The notes: generated by a model from the sequence alone, not told the origin. DNA of 64,000 bases from Angiostrongylus vasorum (GCA_018806985.1 JADANN010000287.1:29617-93616), one strand, 5' to 3'; positions 44,681 through 58,865 are shown, counted from the stretch's first letter. Made by a program: numbers and translations.

Positions 44681-47600
44681 CCACTTTTAAAGTGGAAGAT
44701 ATGGAAGGTATAAATGGCTCGATTTCACTTAATTTGTTTCTAGCAATTATGGCTAGAATTGGTTAATCGTCCATTCACGCGCAATATTTTATTCCGGCTT
44801 TTGCGACAACATATTCTCATCTAAGATAAGGAGCACGAGGTTTCCATACTGTTGCCTGGCCAAGAATAAACATATGGCAAGAAGTACAATCGTCTTGGAA
44901 GAAACACAATCGCAGTTCCCTCTGACCTATATCGAACTGCGACTATTTGTTGTATTTACCTGAGAGCGCCATGCTATGGTTATCTAAGGAATTCAGTGAA
45001 AAAAGAGCCTGCAAAATACCAGTCCTATGAATGTTGTGCTGAGATTAGCATAGTTTAAGATTTAAATATCTCCATATGCAGAAATATCTTTGAGAAAAAG
45101 CAACAGTTTAGAAAAGTTTGAAAGGGAATTCTGTTTCAGGTTTCTAGAGCGGTTGTGGAGGAAATTGATGCGAAGTCTAATTCGGGCTTGGACTGTGTTA
45201 CTTTTGTTTGCCACGTATGCGGATTGTGGGACAGTGATCAGGTAAAGCGATTCTTTATCTAGGCAACCACTTCTCCTCATGCCAAGGACTTTTGTGCTAA
45301 ATGAGCACGAAAGCACAGATAGTAGACCTAAAACAGACGAACCGAAACCACTAGGACATTTATGGCATAATTTTAGAAGTATGTTCATTGAGCCAAAAGG
45401 TATGGTTATTTCAGCTGCGGATTGATTACCACATATCTAAATGTAAGACGGAAGCAGGTTCTAGTATAAGCCTCACAGCTGAATGCCTGACACCAAGTTC
45501 TCACGAAGAATCATTGCCATGATCTCCAGACCAAAGTATTTTGTCGGATGTTAAGTGCGAAAGTTGGCTAACAGTGAATCATGTGCAGTAATCGTCAAAA
45601 GCAGACTGCAATTATTGTGGAGATAGGTCACCTGAGCAAGTTCCGGCTTCTATAGAAGGCTTTTTAACCCGTGTGACTATTCCTTGAACGTTATATTTGT
45701 GATCAAGAAATAGGACTACTGAAGTAAGATTTTTCTCTCGCAGTAAGTGAACAAGCCACGGATTTGATGAATCACAAACCGTCACAATTCATGATGATTC
45801 TGCTCTTCAGTCGAGTTTTAGGCATGTGACGTTTTTCAAAATCGATTATTAAACTTTTATTGCCTTAAAGTTCCATGAAATTCCTGCATACTTGTGTTGC
45901 TTGAAATCTACTATGAAATTGCTTGCTGGGTGCCAAACTGATTTGGAACAACCGTGGTCTACTGCTTCCACAACCTCCTCTTTCTAAAACCTCATCATTA
46001 GCGGTTTCTTTCTTTCTATACGACTCTTGATCCTTTTGATGTGTGTACTTCGTAGTCTTCTAATCTATGGAATGCATTCATTCTATGCATAGTGCGGAGC
46101 TGCTTCACCTTTATCACATTAATGTCGTCGGCTCAGCCGTGCGATCACGGAGACTGCTCTAATCCAACGCTCTGTCTTATGTCTCTTCATTTCTCTCTTC
46201 CTTTTTTTATCCTACTGTAGAATTGGTTACCAAATTGTGTAGACTTCATTCTCAAGAATCAACACTTCATCGTGAAAGCATTTATTCTCAACTTTTGTTG
46301 TCCTCTTTTATTGCGTTCTTGTAGGTGGATTGTTGAAACAATTCTCTTCTTTTCTGTCAATACTCACTTTCGTTCACAATACTTCCACCGTGCATTTATT
46401 GTGTCGCCGTGTTCTTGCTTTATTGTTTGTACAACGTTTTGTTTATGAATTCATTTTTCTCGCATATATTTTAGCAAGAGTTTTCCTTTCAATGCTGCAC
46501 CATTGCCTATCATCAAATAGCCGATTTTATGCAGTTTCGCGTCGTATGACTGAATTAAATATAATTTTCGTCTTTGGCAAGTTTTAAAGGCTAGAATTTG
46601 GAGAAGGATAAATTTCAATAAATGCACTTTACGGATTCAAATTAGGTCGTACGCAGCTTAAATGGCTCGGAACACTAATGAGTTTCCGGACCGAAAAAAG
46701 TGTTAACACGAGCGCAGCGAAACGTCGACACAAGAAATTTCGTCGTAGTAATTGAACTTGGAACATAAGGAATCTCGCAGAAGTCTTTCTGCTATTGACG
46801 GCGACAAATTGAACGGTTTCGTAGAGGTGAATAGAAGCACCACTTTTCCACAACTTGCAGAAGAAAGAGAAGAGAAGAGCAACTCGAAGAAGCAGAACAC
46901 TTGGATGCCACACGAATTGAAAGACAGAAAATCGTCGTAACTTCTTACGCAACTATGACGACTATTTTTGTTGTAATGTGACTTACAAGGACAAGGCTTT
47001 GGATAACTGGGGGGCGAGAGGGTTAGTGGTTCGAAGGCGATGGAGCTGCGCAGCAATACTCGAAGCATGGTACTATAGCGTAATCTAAGAGATGGATGGA
47101 AAATCCTTTTCTTAAAAATCCATAAACTTGAAAACTGTATCACGGATATTTTGAAAAATCAGTTCCATCTTTGGTCATAGAATACTGAATGAAGTACTAA
47201 AGGAGGTTCTAGCAATGGCAAATCCAGTAGATGAACAAGCATTGCAGAATCCAACGCATTTCAGACGATTTTCAATTCGTTTGCAGAAAAGGGAAATCGC
47301 TCCATGCATTCTGATGCTTAGAGCGATCTTTTTTCAGAAATCGCATGAGCCAGCTCATTTAACTGGCTTGCTTCGCAGAATCCATCCTGGTCAAGTTTTT
47401 CTGCGACTTCGGTTGTTGCGGTTCTCTGTGCTTAACCATATAGCAAATTCTGATAGAGAGCAGCTTCCTGAGAAATCCTGCGATATTCGTGTTAAAGCGC
47501 TGCTATTTTTTAAGCAAAGACAGTTGTCGACGTTTATGGATCTGAAACAGATTTGCTGTTATTATCGGCCAGCAGTCATCGTGTCTGTCTGTGTCTCACG

Positions 47601-48368
47601 TGCTGCCAAAAACCCACATTCTGTAAAGCATCAGTAGGAGAGTTTCCATATTCTTTAGGCAAAACATATTTTTTACTGGACATATTTTTCAGGGAAAATT
47701 GAATTCAGCCAAATTCTTCTGGTTCGTGAAGAAGAGTCCGATTCAAGGGCTTAATGGACTGCTTTTTTTCAAAAGTGTATCTACAGCAAATAGTTCCTGC
47801 AGCGTAGACCAAGTTAGTGCTTATCAGTGATATTTGCTCGAAGTTGTTATAAAAAAACTTTTCATTCCGGTTACTCTATCGGCGCGTTTCCCACTCCAGG
47901 GCGAGATTGATTCGAATCAAGTGACAGCAGCGATCATTCTTTGGTTCCCATGTCTTCACAGCGAGGTTGAGTTGAGGAGTGAAGTGGAAGACTTGCAGTT
48001 AAGTTAAGAAGAGTGCGAAAAGAAGTTGTGGAAAGGTTATGAATAAGTGGCTTATTAAAAGGGACGATGACTGCTGGCCGATAATAACAGATGATATAGG
48101 TAATCTCGAAACTATAGTCTCATTAACGATCAAGGGAATGCTCGGTATATGGAAAGACATTTTTTTCAACGAGAATACTCTGTACCTTTTCACGAGGTCG
48201 ACATTGCTAATACCGACTTTCCATTTGGTCTACAAGAGATCGCCCTCTATGAAGTCGTTCTGCACGTGGTGCATGAGCCACCCAGACCATAGAAAACCGT
48301 AGTTGATATTGATCTTGCCATAATATGTGTTTCCACGGTTCTCCCTCATAAGGGGATTTCATTCCGGT
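44681..48368. other. unassigned sequence with one exact inverted repeat
   Basis: The largest stretch without a recognised feature. Frames of 100-146 codons occur on both strands at 45062-45388 and 46629-47637 but overlap each other and show no domain. A 27-bp sequence at 47556-47582 recurs exactly in inverted orientation at 48064-48090; see the findings. Confidence 0.4.
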
Positions 48369-48640
48369 AATTCACAGGGCAACGTAGCACGTCCCAACGT
48401 AGCGGATAGTGGGCTGATCGCGGACCAAAAACTACCTTAAGCTCCTTGAGAAGTAGGTGGTTTCTGCTACGCCGATTTACACATACATTCAGTGTTTAAG
48501 AGGACGTAGTCATGTATGCATGCGTGGGTGTATTTCCGTTTACACGGATTGCACGAGTCGGTTAGGCCAAAAGACTCCAATCAAGTGGCTGGGAAATATA
48601 TGAGAAGAGGTTAGGAGTTGCCTCCAATAAATGATCAGAA
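48369..48640 (+). repeat. RTE 5' leader fragment
   Basis: Aligns with the leaders of RTE-1 (27190-26890, minus) and RTE-2 (52530-52810). Shared landmarks are GATCGCGGACCAAAAAC, GACTCCAATCAAGTGGCTGGG, and GAGGTTAGGAGTTGCCTCCA. No coding part follows. Confidence 0.7.
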
Positions 48641-49025
48641 GTGTATATGACTACGTTGACGAAAATCAGAGGAACGAACAGCTATGAACAATCGACTCAG
48701 ATATACGCGGATCTCAAGAAGACGAAGACGATGATACGTTAGCCGAATAAAAAAATTTACAATAATCCCATGTAAGCTTCATAATCTAAAAGGAGACACT
48801 TGGTCCTTGCTCTGACATTCAAATAAAGGCGTTGGCAATCCAACGAAAAGACAGAATATTTTTTTCATTGTGCTCAACGATGTGTTCGAAGTCATCCTAA
48901 CTGTGAAAAAGATGCGATAGTGATGGTAATGGTGTCGCAGCGTGCAGACCCAACGGACGCGTATATTATTGGCAATCTGGTCTGGCAGTGATCTGCACGT
49001 CAACCGTGGGTGTAGCGCTCCCGCC

Positions 49026-49327
49026 ATGTTTGAACGTGAAAAAGGGAGGCAAAGAAGTCAGAAAAGGAAGAACTAATCGCCATCGCAAACTGGTCAGAGA
49101 GAACACGTCACTAAGAAGGCAATTCGTCGTCTGGCTCGTCGTGGTGGGTTGAAAGCGTATCACTGGACTGCGCCATGAGCAGAGCCGCGGAGTGTCGAAG
49201 GTGTTCCTTAGAACGTAGTTGTGAGGCTGTTTCACACTGCGAGCTCGCCAAAAAAACGGCCACCACCATGGACCTAGCCCACTCTCTTATGCGTCAAGGA
49301 CGCACGATGCACAGCCTCAGTGTGAAG
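49026..49327 (+). pseudogene. histone H4 pseudogene
   Basis: Reading across frameshifts, the plus strand follows histone H4 from end to end: KKGGKEV..KG and RHRKLVREN, then KKAIRRLARRGGLKAY, then RGVSKVFLRT followed by stops, and AKKTATTMDLAHSLMRQGRT near the C-terminus. The length (~302 bp) equals the 103-codon histone gene. There is an early frameshift after the ATG at 49026, further shifts near 49110 and 49160, and in-frame stops at about 49216 and 49222, so it is dead. Animal core histone genes are usually intronless, so this may be a decayed gene copy as easily as a retrocopy. It has no poly(A) remnant that I can see. Confidence 0.85.
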
Positions 49328-50269
49328 GGTGACTCAGTCAACAATATCGTCATAACACATCTAATTAAACGGTCGTGTTTAAGGCCAAAATCAAATCCGA
49401 GTAGGCAGTGATAAACGGAAAGCGAATCAACATTCTGAATTTTCCTTTAAGATTGTCTGTTGTCGTTTATACTGCAGCGTCAACCCAGATCGAATCCGAC
49501 GTTCGGCAGCACAATTTTTGCAATAAAGCTTTGTAAGCGGAACGAACGGATAAGGAAAGAAACGATTAGAAAGGATGTTGTCACTTATATTAAATTGTTA
49601 AAGAAACGATTCATCTCAACATACTATAAGCCGACGGACGTCTGTTAGTGGCTTTGATGGAATGGCTTATTTTGCCAACCAACTACTTTCCGAGTAAATG
49701 TTTCCCAGATGTTTGACAATTGATAAGATCACATAGTCTGATTTCGGACAAAACATTACATATTTGCTGTTTTCTTGATAAGCACACACAAGGTAATAAG
49801 TAACTAAAAGTAGTACATTGTCAAGTGAAGTGATAACATAATTCTTTTCTGATAATGCAGTTGTCATCCTTACCGTTAATTCCAGCAAGTAACTCTGTTT
49901 GGGATTGCCTGAGGAAAAAAAAATGAGAGAAGGCGACTTGAGGATTTGGTGTACTTAACTTACTACTGAAATGTTTCAGGAGTCAACAAGACTTTTTTGT
50001 CAATATCGTCTTATCGACCAAATTCGTTTCATGTAGTCAGCGTCAGTTCATGGTTAGCATTTTAGACAACTTCTCACAGAATTGATCTTCACCCCCAAGT
50101 GAACATGAACGTTTTCGAGTTTCATCATTTCTCAAAAGATGGACCATAAGAGGAAATGTTGGCTGTTTTCCAAACTGTTCACGATAACATTCAAATTAGA
50201 ATGGATCCGTTTAAACCATCATCATCGTTGAATAAACATTACCTTCTAAGTAGTTTATGTTAGCTCACC
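49328..50269. other. unassigned AT-rich sequence
   Basis: No gene or repeat recognised between the histone pseudogene and unit 2. Confidence 0.4.
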
Positions 50270-50289
50270 AAAATAGAGTAGAAAAAAAG

Positions 50290-50296
50290 CTTTAAT
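50290..50296 (-). other. candidate polyadenylation signal, GATA copy 2
   Basis: ATTAAAG on the minus strand about 145 bp past the stop at 50439; a common variant of AATAAA. Confidence 0.4.
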
Positions 50297-50438
50297 AGAT
50301 GCACAACAGGAAAAAATTTATAGTAAAACGGATAAGGTGCTTGAAGAGCTGTTAGCGTGATGGAAAAGCAAGCCTTCTCTCACCATGCTTTTCATTACAG
50401 TCATCCTGAACGACGGAGAATGTTTCGTTCTGACCATT

Positions 50439-51210
50439 TCAGGAAGCATCTGTACCCGCTGAGTCGACTTCAAGAGAAGATCTTTGAGGATCGAACGAGT
50501 GGTTTAGAAGGCCACCGTTTGGACACTCTTCATTTCTAATAGAATGTGCCTCACTATTTATGTCATCAGGCTGATTATTGTCGAATATGTTTCTCTTTAC
50601 CAGTTCCTGTTGCACGGGATCTCCGATGAAACTTCCGCACGGTGGCTTCTGATGGTCTTCCGTTTTGTGATCAGTCAAACTAAACTCCTCTTTCACCGAT
50701 TTATGTTCCATCATATTCACGGTTGGATTCGAAACAGCTGCAGCCACGTGGTGCCCGAATATATTAGCTCTTAAGAAGGCATTATGAGAAAGCTTTGTGG
50801 AACTGAGATGATCGTTCGCTTCTAACAGACTTATTTGCTGTTCTATATTGATGGCACTGAACTCGGTTCGCTCAGCGTTGCAGCTCATCACCATTGCATT
50901 TTGAGTACCGTAGTAAGCGTTGGATGGAATGGACGTTGGTTGGGGTTGTGCAGAAGCGTCTGATGGTGCAAAAAAATTCTGCAACGCAGTTGATTGTGAC
51001 TGACTAGGATCAGACGGCTGAACAGTGTTCTTTTGATTGATCACGGAATTTGAAGATGACTTCTGGCCTTGTTCAAAGTTCGTCGGATTGCTTTCGGCTT
51101 CTCTCATGCATACTTCGCACCGTGACCGGCGATATCGTCGAGTGATTGTGTCACGACGCATTGAAGCCGGACGCTTTTGGCCGTTCATTCGGAAGAATAT
51201 GTTACAGGCG
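50439..51210 (-). other. GATA copy 2 last exon
   Basis: The acceptor AAATTTCAG ends at 51211; C|GCC TGT completes CNAC. Then come NIFFRMNGQKRPASMRRD, a short basic stretch RRYRRSRC, a second Cys pair (CEVC) and a 210-residue polar tail to a TGA. The intron before it is 315 nt, against 588 nt in copy 1, which holds a SINE. Confidence 0.9.
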
Positions 51211-54200
51211 CTGAAATTTCATGCGCTCGTTATGAGACAGTTGTGGACTGGAACAGAACCTCATCCAAATACTATACATGGAAAACTATTCCAAAAGTGT
51301 CTTCTTTCCCTTCAAAAGTGCAATTTAGGTCCGTCAATTCGTGGCTGTCAATTTCATGCATTCTTTTCGAAACCGCTTTTCTACCGACCATAAGTCAGAA
51401 GTGTACGAGCACGAATGTTTTTTCTTGGTGAATACACTATTTTCGACGCAAAAAATAATTTGGCAGTAATTCGTTTGTAATATAATAAAAACTAAATTTA
51501 ATAGTTTCGTCACTTCTATGCTTACTTGCATTCGTATTTTCCATCTGTATTTCGCCTCCACACGGTTGTGGTCTTCGTTCCGCAGTTCGTGCATTCAATA
51601 TTTCCCTTCACGACAGCCTGAAAATGAAAGTAACCATTTTCTCCATCGACAGATTTAAGACGGCGAGCGCATGTCTGATAAAAGTAATCGTTATTCAATG
51701 AGCTCGTTTAAGCTACATGCAGATCGAGAGTATTAATTAGTTGCAGGCTAATGATGGATACGGAAAGAACGGCGAATTTCTACATGATGCACTAGTGAGT
51801 CCTTTGTCTTCGTTAACGTTAAGCTTGGGCTTATGATATTAAATCTTGTTTAATTCTATTGAGAAGCACTGTAGACAAATTTCAGGTTCACAGACTATAA
51901 ATGTCCTTTGTCACTTTAATTAAGAAAGGTGGCACTAATACTGAATTCCACGGTCTCCCAATCAAATGACAGTTACTTTAACTGAGAAAAATTTTTTGTG
52001 AATAGGTTGAAACAGAAGTTGGTTAAGAAGCCATTTTCTAATGCAGCACGTGGGCGCGTGTGGCGGTTGGAGCCTCCACTGCGACACATACGAGGAATCG
52101 ATCGCAGCGCCTGTGGTTCACCAAGCCTTCCATCCCTCCGGGGTTGGTAAATTAGTACCAGACTTGTCTGGGCAGGATAGCAGCACTGGCTCGATACATC
52201 GGTAGGCCACCGCGAGTCATTGTAAAGGCCAGATATGCATTTAATCACCTCCAGTGGTACTACGAACTACCACGAATGAGCCGATTAATGCCTTGCAAAT
52301 GCTCGCATTCACTGGTTTTATGCACGCAACTCCTACTTATAACTGAAGGTGTTCCAATGTGTAAAATTGTAAATGATTATGCATAAAGAGGTATTCGCCA
52401 CTTGGTGGGGACTACTGCCTACCTCTAAATAATATAGTATCACGGATCCCACTTATATGAGGGATACACCAAATACCACTGATATCCCTCATATGAGGTA
52501 TGTCCAGCCGGTTAGTCGCGAGGCTACGGGGCCCGTGCATGGGTGGCGGACAAGGGGTTAATCGCGGAACAAAAGCGACATCCGCTTCCCTGAGACGCAG
52601 ATGGATTCAAAAGATGGGAGAGACCACCTATTTCTACTGCAACGATTTGGCATACAATTTCTGTTTATGCGAGCCGTATTCATCTATGCATGCTTCGGTG
52701 TGTTTTTTGTTCAAGCGGATTGTATTCTACAAGTCAACTCCGCCAAAAGTCTGCAATCAAGTGACAGGGAACTATATTGGAGGCAGTTAGGAGTCTCATC
52801 CAACAAATTAGCTCCGTTCTCACATTGGGAGAGACTGGTAAGCTAGCCCGTGTGTATATTAAGCACCCACATTCAAAGTTCAGCAAGCTATAAGTGGGGG
52901 GAGAAAAGCTAAACAAGGTGAAAGAAATAGGGCCTCATTTCGCTGACCCTGAAGGAGTCACCAATTCGGCAGCGTTGGCAAACACGAGTTCGGAGAGTCC
53001 GCTAAAATCTCAGAGCCATTATAAGCTGTTTAAATAGCAAAGGACTACGGCGACAAAATGTGCCTACAATGAACGCACACCTGCATCTGGGTCCTTGATA
53101 GAAGACTTGAATATGCAAGCAAGAAAGATAAGGTACGACGTCATCGGACTGGCCGAGGCAAAGACGACACCACCCATTCAACGCCTTCTATGACACCAAA
53201 AAAGAACTGTTCCTCGGAGGATGCGGTAGATGAGTTAGTGGCATCGGCATTCTCTTCAATTCGGGTTTGTCCATGAACATCGATTCATTCGAACAACTAA
53301 CAACCCGAACCGGAAGTTTACGACTGAACAGATGTGGATCAATACCGGCTTTGGCAATTTGCATTTAGACAAGTTCTACACAGAAGATCATACTTCTAAA
53401 AGTCACCACTGGAGACTTTCACGCTACGATTAAACCCAGAAGAACGTGTGAAGAAAGTCACATTGGTACCCACGGACTGGAAATGGACCGGAGAAGGTGA
53501 GCGGCTCTCCGAGCTTATCATGACAACCAAGACCATCCATGGTAACTCGCAATTCCAGAAGCCCCCACACTCAACGCTGGACGTGGGAGTCTTCCAATGG
53601 ACGATACTATAATGAAATAGACCACGTTATAGTAAATAGAAGGTTTTGCCAAACAGATTTCGCTGTTGTCTCAAGATTCTATGCGGGATCAGACCACCTC
53701 CTCCTTCGTACAAGACTGCATTTCTCGCGGAAAGGAGAAAAAAGCCGCTAAATTCGAAAAATGAAGTCCGAGAACCACCGTAAACTGGGACTCATTCTAC
53801 TTACTAGTCGGCTGGTGAGAAGTTGCCGGTCTCGACATCAACGAAGAATACGACTGGCTCACTCAACGTCTTCAGCCTAGCACTGTAAAAGCTGACATTC
53901 CGAAGGTCGCCAAGAGACGCGTGTCTCTAGAAACACTCGACCCAATACGCCAGCGTGGAATCGCACGAGCTGCGGGCAACCGCCCACCCAAGTCGGAACT
54001 TGCAAAACAATGCACACAGGCGATAAAAGAAGATCTTAAGGAGACAAGAGCAGCGGTAATGGTCGAAGCTGCAGAGGCGCGGGAAAAGCACTGGCAAAGC
54101 CCACCGAAGCTTCGCCAATTAGAAGACCAACATGACTGATTGCACTCCGACGCTAAGACGGAACAGTTACAGCGTCCAGAAATGCAATGGAGAAAATCAT

Positions 54201-57200
54201 TCACGAATACAAGTCAGATCTCTTCAATAGCCATGTCCACCTTCCATCATATGAAATAAAGGAGAATGGATATGTTGTACAACCGATTCTCCCTTCCGAA
54301 ATCCGACATGCCATTTCGTCGGTGAGAAATCGAACAGCACCAGGTCCGGAGAGGATAAGATCAGAACACCTGAAGAACCTTCCGCTAGTCCTCGTAAACA
54401 CACTGGCTCGGCTCTTCACACGTTACCTGTCTGAGTGGAAGATCCCTACTCAGTAGAAGACCAGCAAGACCGTGTTATTGTTCAAGAAGGGTGACCTACA
54501 CGATATCGGCCACTATCGCCCAATCTGCTTGCTGTCTGTCGTCTACAAACATTTCACTCGAGTCATCTTAAACAGGATTGACAGAACACTTGATGATGGG
54601 CAACCATGTGAGCAAGCAGGGTTTCGAAAAGGATTTAATACGATGGAACACATCCACACGGTAACAAGGCTCATTGAAGTATTGTAAGAGTACAACACAC
54701 CGCTTTATATCACTTTCATCGACTTAAAGAAGGCCTATGACGCAAATGAGATAGAAGAAATCATGGAAGCCAACGATAGTCAGGGAGTCCCCTACTGAGT
54801 ATATAAAGAATCTTTGTGAGCTTTACAAAACATTTCACTACCAAGACATTCTACAACGATATCAACATCGACGTTAAAAGAGGTGTCAGGCGAGGCGACA
54901 CCTTCTCGCCAAAGTTATTTACTGCCACCCTCGAGAACGTCGTGTGAACACTGGAATAGGACAAAATGAGATTGAAAATCATGGGTGGCAATTACACCAT
55001 CTTCGCTTCGCTAAAGACACCGCTCTTACAGCATTAAATATTAGCAAAAGAGAACGAATGTTTGCCGACCTTGATAAGGGCCTGTGTAACAATCGGGTCT
55101 TCCCCTAAATCTGACAAAAACGATGTTCATGAGGAACGGATTGGTATCGTATGCTCCATTCACACTCTACGGAGCGCGTATCTCGGAGTGCTCCAGTTAC
55201 GTCTATCTAGGTCTGGAAATCAACATGATGAACGACTTAGCGCTGGAGTTGAGTAGAAGTGAACGAGTGGCTTGGGTAGGTTTCATGAGCATTAAGGTTG
55301 TAGAGAAGAGAACAAACAGCACCTGACTTCGTGTCCACCTTTTCGACTCAACGGTACTTCCCGATTTAAGGTACGCGTCAGAAACCTGATGGCTGGGTAA
55401 ACAGGATGCAAGATCACTCAGCTTTACTTAATGTGGAGCCGAAAGGGACGATTCGAGGAGTATCCTGTGTCAAACAAAGAAGGGAATGGATCCAAAGCTC
55501 TGACCTGCCTCAACTGTCAAAAAATCGAAGAAGCATTTCAAAGATAAAGGTGCGCTGGACACGTAGTGCGTGTGAACGACAACCGATGGACAACAGCCAG
55601 TTGCGACTGGATTTCTCTGGATGTTAAACGCAGTGCAGGAAGACTACCTATTTGATGGTCAGAGTTCTTCAAAAAAAAACCTAAAAGAAAGATATGATGC
55701 TCAACGAGTCCCTAGAGCGAGCAGAACCCACTGGGCTACTCGTGCACGCGACAGGGAAAATTGGAAGATTTACTGGGCCCAATCGAGTCACTCAGAGATC
55801 AACGGGACTGCAGGTGAAATATTATCGTACGTTTCTTATGATAGTTACATACTGCTTCGTAGTCTATTCTCTATCTATTGCGAAATCATTTTATATCGTT
55901 CTGCGGTCTACACTCTACGTATTTCAAAACCGTTTCCATCACTAGTGTTGAGATTTCTCACCGAGAAATATGGGAAAGAGATTGTGAAGCTCGATTTTTG
56001 CATAGTTTCTAAGAAATAGTGGAAGTATTTGCAGCAATTCAATTTGTAAAGGAAGCAAACAACAAGAGCGACCACTCACTGTTCGACGGGGTTTCTCTGG
56101 TGCATTACGTGCATGAGGACAAGGAGGATTTCGGGAAGTCTTAGTAACCTATAAAGGTTTTTGAAGTAAACAATCTTTATTTCAACGTCTGCGAATGTGA
56201 TGAAAATCTACAACCAATCTCTCATTATTGTTGATTGCATTTAGTTAACGTGGAGCAGGCATTACAGTGAAATTCTGAAAGAGACGACTGCCCAATAATT
56301 AAAACAAATTATTGATGGTATACGAACAGCGATGAGAAATATCAGTCATCACTAGGGAGTTGTCACAGAGGGTGGCGTCGCACTTGATTTTCGGGGAAAT
56401 CAGATGACCACATAACTGTACCCTACAATAGGGTTCCCGTACTGAATACTCAGCAAATCCTTATTGCGAAATCTACGAGATTTGAAAGTAGCTGACGTTA
56501 AGCTTTCTTCAAAGTGGAGAAGTTATCCGAGTCGATCAGAATTAGATTGTCAGCAGCAGTAGCACTTTATCGACTGCAGCGTCTTAAAATCACAATCGTG
56601 GACTAAAAACCAAAATTTGTTTATTGAAACGCGTCCAGATTTTGAACGACGACGGCACAGTTCACGAATATAGTGGAAGATACTTCTTAAATCGCAGCGA
56701 ATGCGAGCATTCATGGGAATCTGCCAGTTTTCCAAAGACGGCAGTAGTGGTCTCCTTTTCAAACTTGTCAATTCTACGAGAATAATTGGTATTATCGAGT
56801 CGTCAACCATATGCGACTCTGAGCGGCTGTTCTTCCTCGGTGGAAGACAGGTGAATAAAGCTGTTCTGAAGAAAGCGATTCTGCCGAAACTTCAGCTACA
56901 GATGTATTGTGTGTGTGTGTGTTTGTAGAAGTAAACGTATGCTATTTAACAAGCTCGTGATTGCTGAGAAAGAAAACGACAGAGGTATTATTCTAGTCTA
57001 TTGAGCTGGTACGATATTGTTATATAGCTTTTACTCTACTAACTTTTCGACGTCTTCGTTTTCTTCAGAGCAATTGACCCAAACTGATGGTTCTCACGTA
57101 GACCACCTCGCGAATAGTGTGTTTATTGTTGCAAACATTCGAATCCAATGAGGTTGAGCTCCGCTCGAATGGAGAATTTCACTCGACGATGCCCTTTTAT

Positions 57201-58811
57201 ACAGAACGGACGTTGTTCTAGATCCCATAGAAATATTTATAGGTGTAAAGGCATCATGTCTTTTACCAGCTCAGTCTACCCAACACCAGCTCGAAGATAT
57301 TATTGTATTTGAAAAGGCCCATACCTCTAAGCAGAGCGTAGAATTAGCTGAAATGAAAAGGAGTTTTGCATTTCTGTGTCGAAGCCGATCCAAAAGCAAG
57401 CCGACGTTACCCGCTGAGCCCGCCCATTTATACACACCTGCAAGCTTGCCAGGACCTCGAAAATATCCCCAAAGTTTGGTGTTTGGTTGCTGTTTGCAAT
57501 TCAAAGCAATCGAATGAACAGCACTGGTGAATGACGAAGCAGATGGAGATTTTGCTAGGTCGAGTCAACACGATCAGTCCGTGACATTGCACGAGTGACA
57601 CAGGCAGCAGAGATACCTTGTTTGTATTGTGCCATTCAGATATTAGCCGAGAACTGCGCTCATTTTCCAACCTCAAAAATAACTTTTAACTAATTGGTCG
57701 AACTCAATTGAGTAATGAGATAGTTAGTTGCGTCCCACGCAGTCAAACTCTGATGTATGAGGAAGCGACATCCCATTGTACCTGCTTTATCAGTAGAAAA
57801 TTAATTGGACTTGGAAGAAAATGAAAGCACTCAGTTAAACCGTTGCTCCACTCACCCTCGAGCTCGGCGTGTTGTGCGGAACAGGTGATGGACGTAAAGG
57901 AGCGGTAACTGCCGTCGTCATACTTGGATAGTTTGGAGCGTATAGATTAACTGCAGAAAAGCTGAAGAACAGGAATGTTCTACTCCAAATTTATCATTTA
58001 GAAAATTGAAGTGGTCTTCTAAACATCCATTGTCTGAAATAATATCAATATAATAACGAAGTCGAATTAATTATTTTTTATTTTTTTCTGAAGCGACAGA
58101 GCAACACTTATTCCCATTATTTCGAAAATTGCTTATAATAAAATTGAGACTTTGCTCTCAATGTTATTTGACAGGTAAAAGCCTACTTGAAGAGGACTTT
58201 TTACCAACAGTCACGGCTTCACCAAAGATTTTTTTGGTGGGACACTCACTTCCATGAAAGTTGAGCTGGTCCGCTATCGCTTTGACACTGCCCATTTCCG
58301 TGAAGAACTGAAATGACAACTCAATGAAGAATGTAAATATTCATCGTCTAACGCACTAAAATGTGAATGGGTATATGGTAGGAAAGGGAGTAGCTAACTA
58401 AGTAGGGACTACAAAAAAAACTGTTGTTACTCAGACCCTTGATAACAGTAGGTAGAGAAACGATTTCGGTAACGCTGTTGGGTATCCAGTCGAATTTTTG
58501 ATAAGAGCAAAAATATATACCACTGAAAAACTGTCCTATTTTTTGCATTACATGGTATTTTACTAAACTTTAATTCCCACGCAAAAAGTTTCTTATCACG
58601 TGTTTGCGATCGATTTATTCACAACTTTCAGATATGGTTAACTGCACTCCATCTACATTCTGAGTTTTGGCAAACCCTGTTATTTGAAAGAGCTCGTCAA
58701 AGATACAACGGAAGTCTACCTTAAGTCTTGTAGTCTCATTTCACTTTGTCCCATTATGAGAGCAGGACAGGTGATGTGCAAACAAATTAGCGCTCTCTTC
58801 TAGGTACATGG

Positions 58812-58865
<54 letters not shown>

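Larger units (their letters stand above)
52500..55830 (+). mobile_element. RTE-type non-LTR retrotransposon RTE-2
   Basis: Near full-length element in the intron of GATA copy 2. Order: leader (52500-53035), endonuclease (53040-53750), linker (53921-54139), reverse transcriptase (54187-55020), thumb and C-terminus (55062-55800). The 3' end resembles RTE-1 (GATCAACGGGACTGCAGGTGA). Multiple stops and frameshifts. Unit 1 has no element here (20810-20840), but the left junction is blurred and no clean target duplication is visible. Confidence 0.88.

Noticed and set aside
46703..47637. 146- and 140-codon frames on opposite strands
   Set aside because: No recognisable domain, and residue composition is typical of translated non-coding DNA. 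The only structured feature nearby is the 27-bp inverted repeat.
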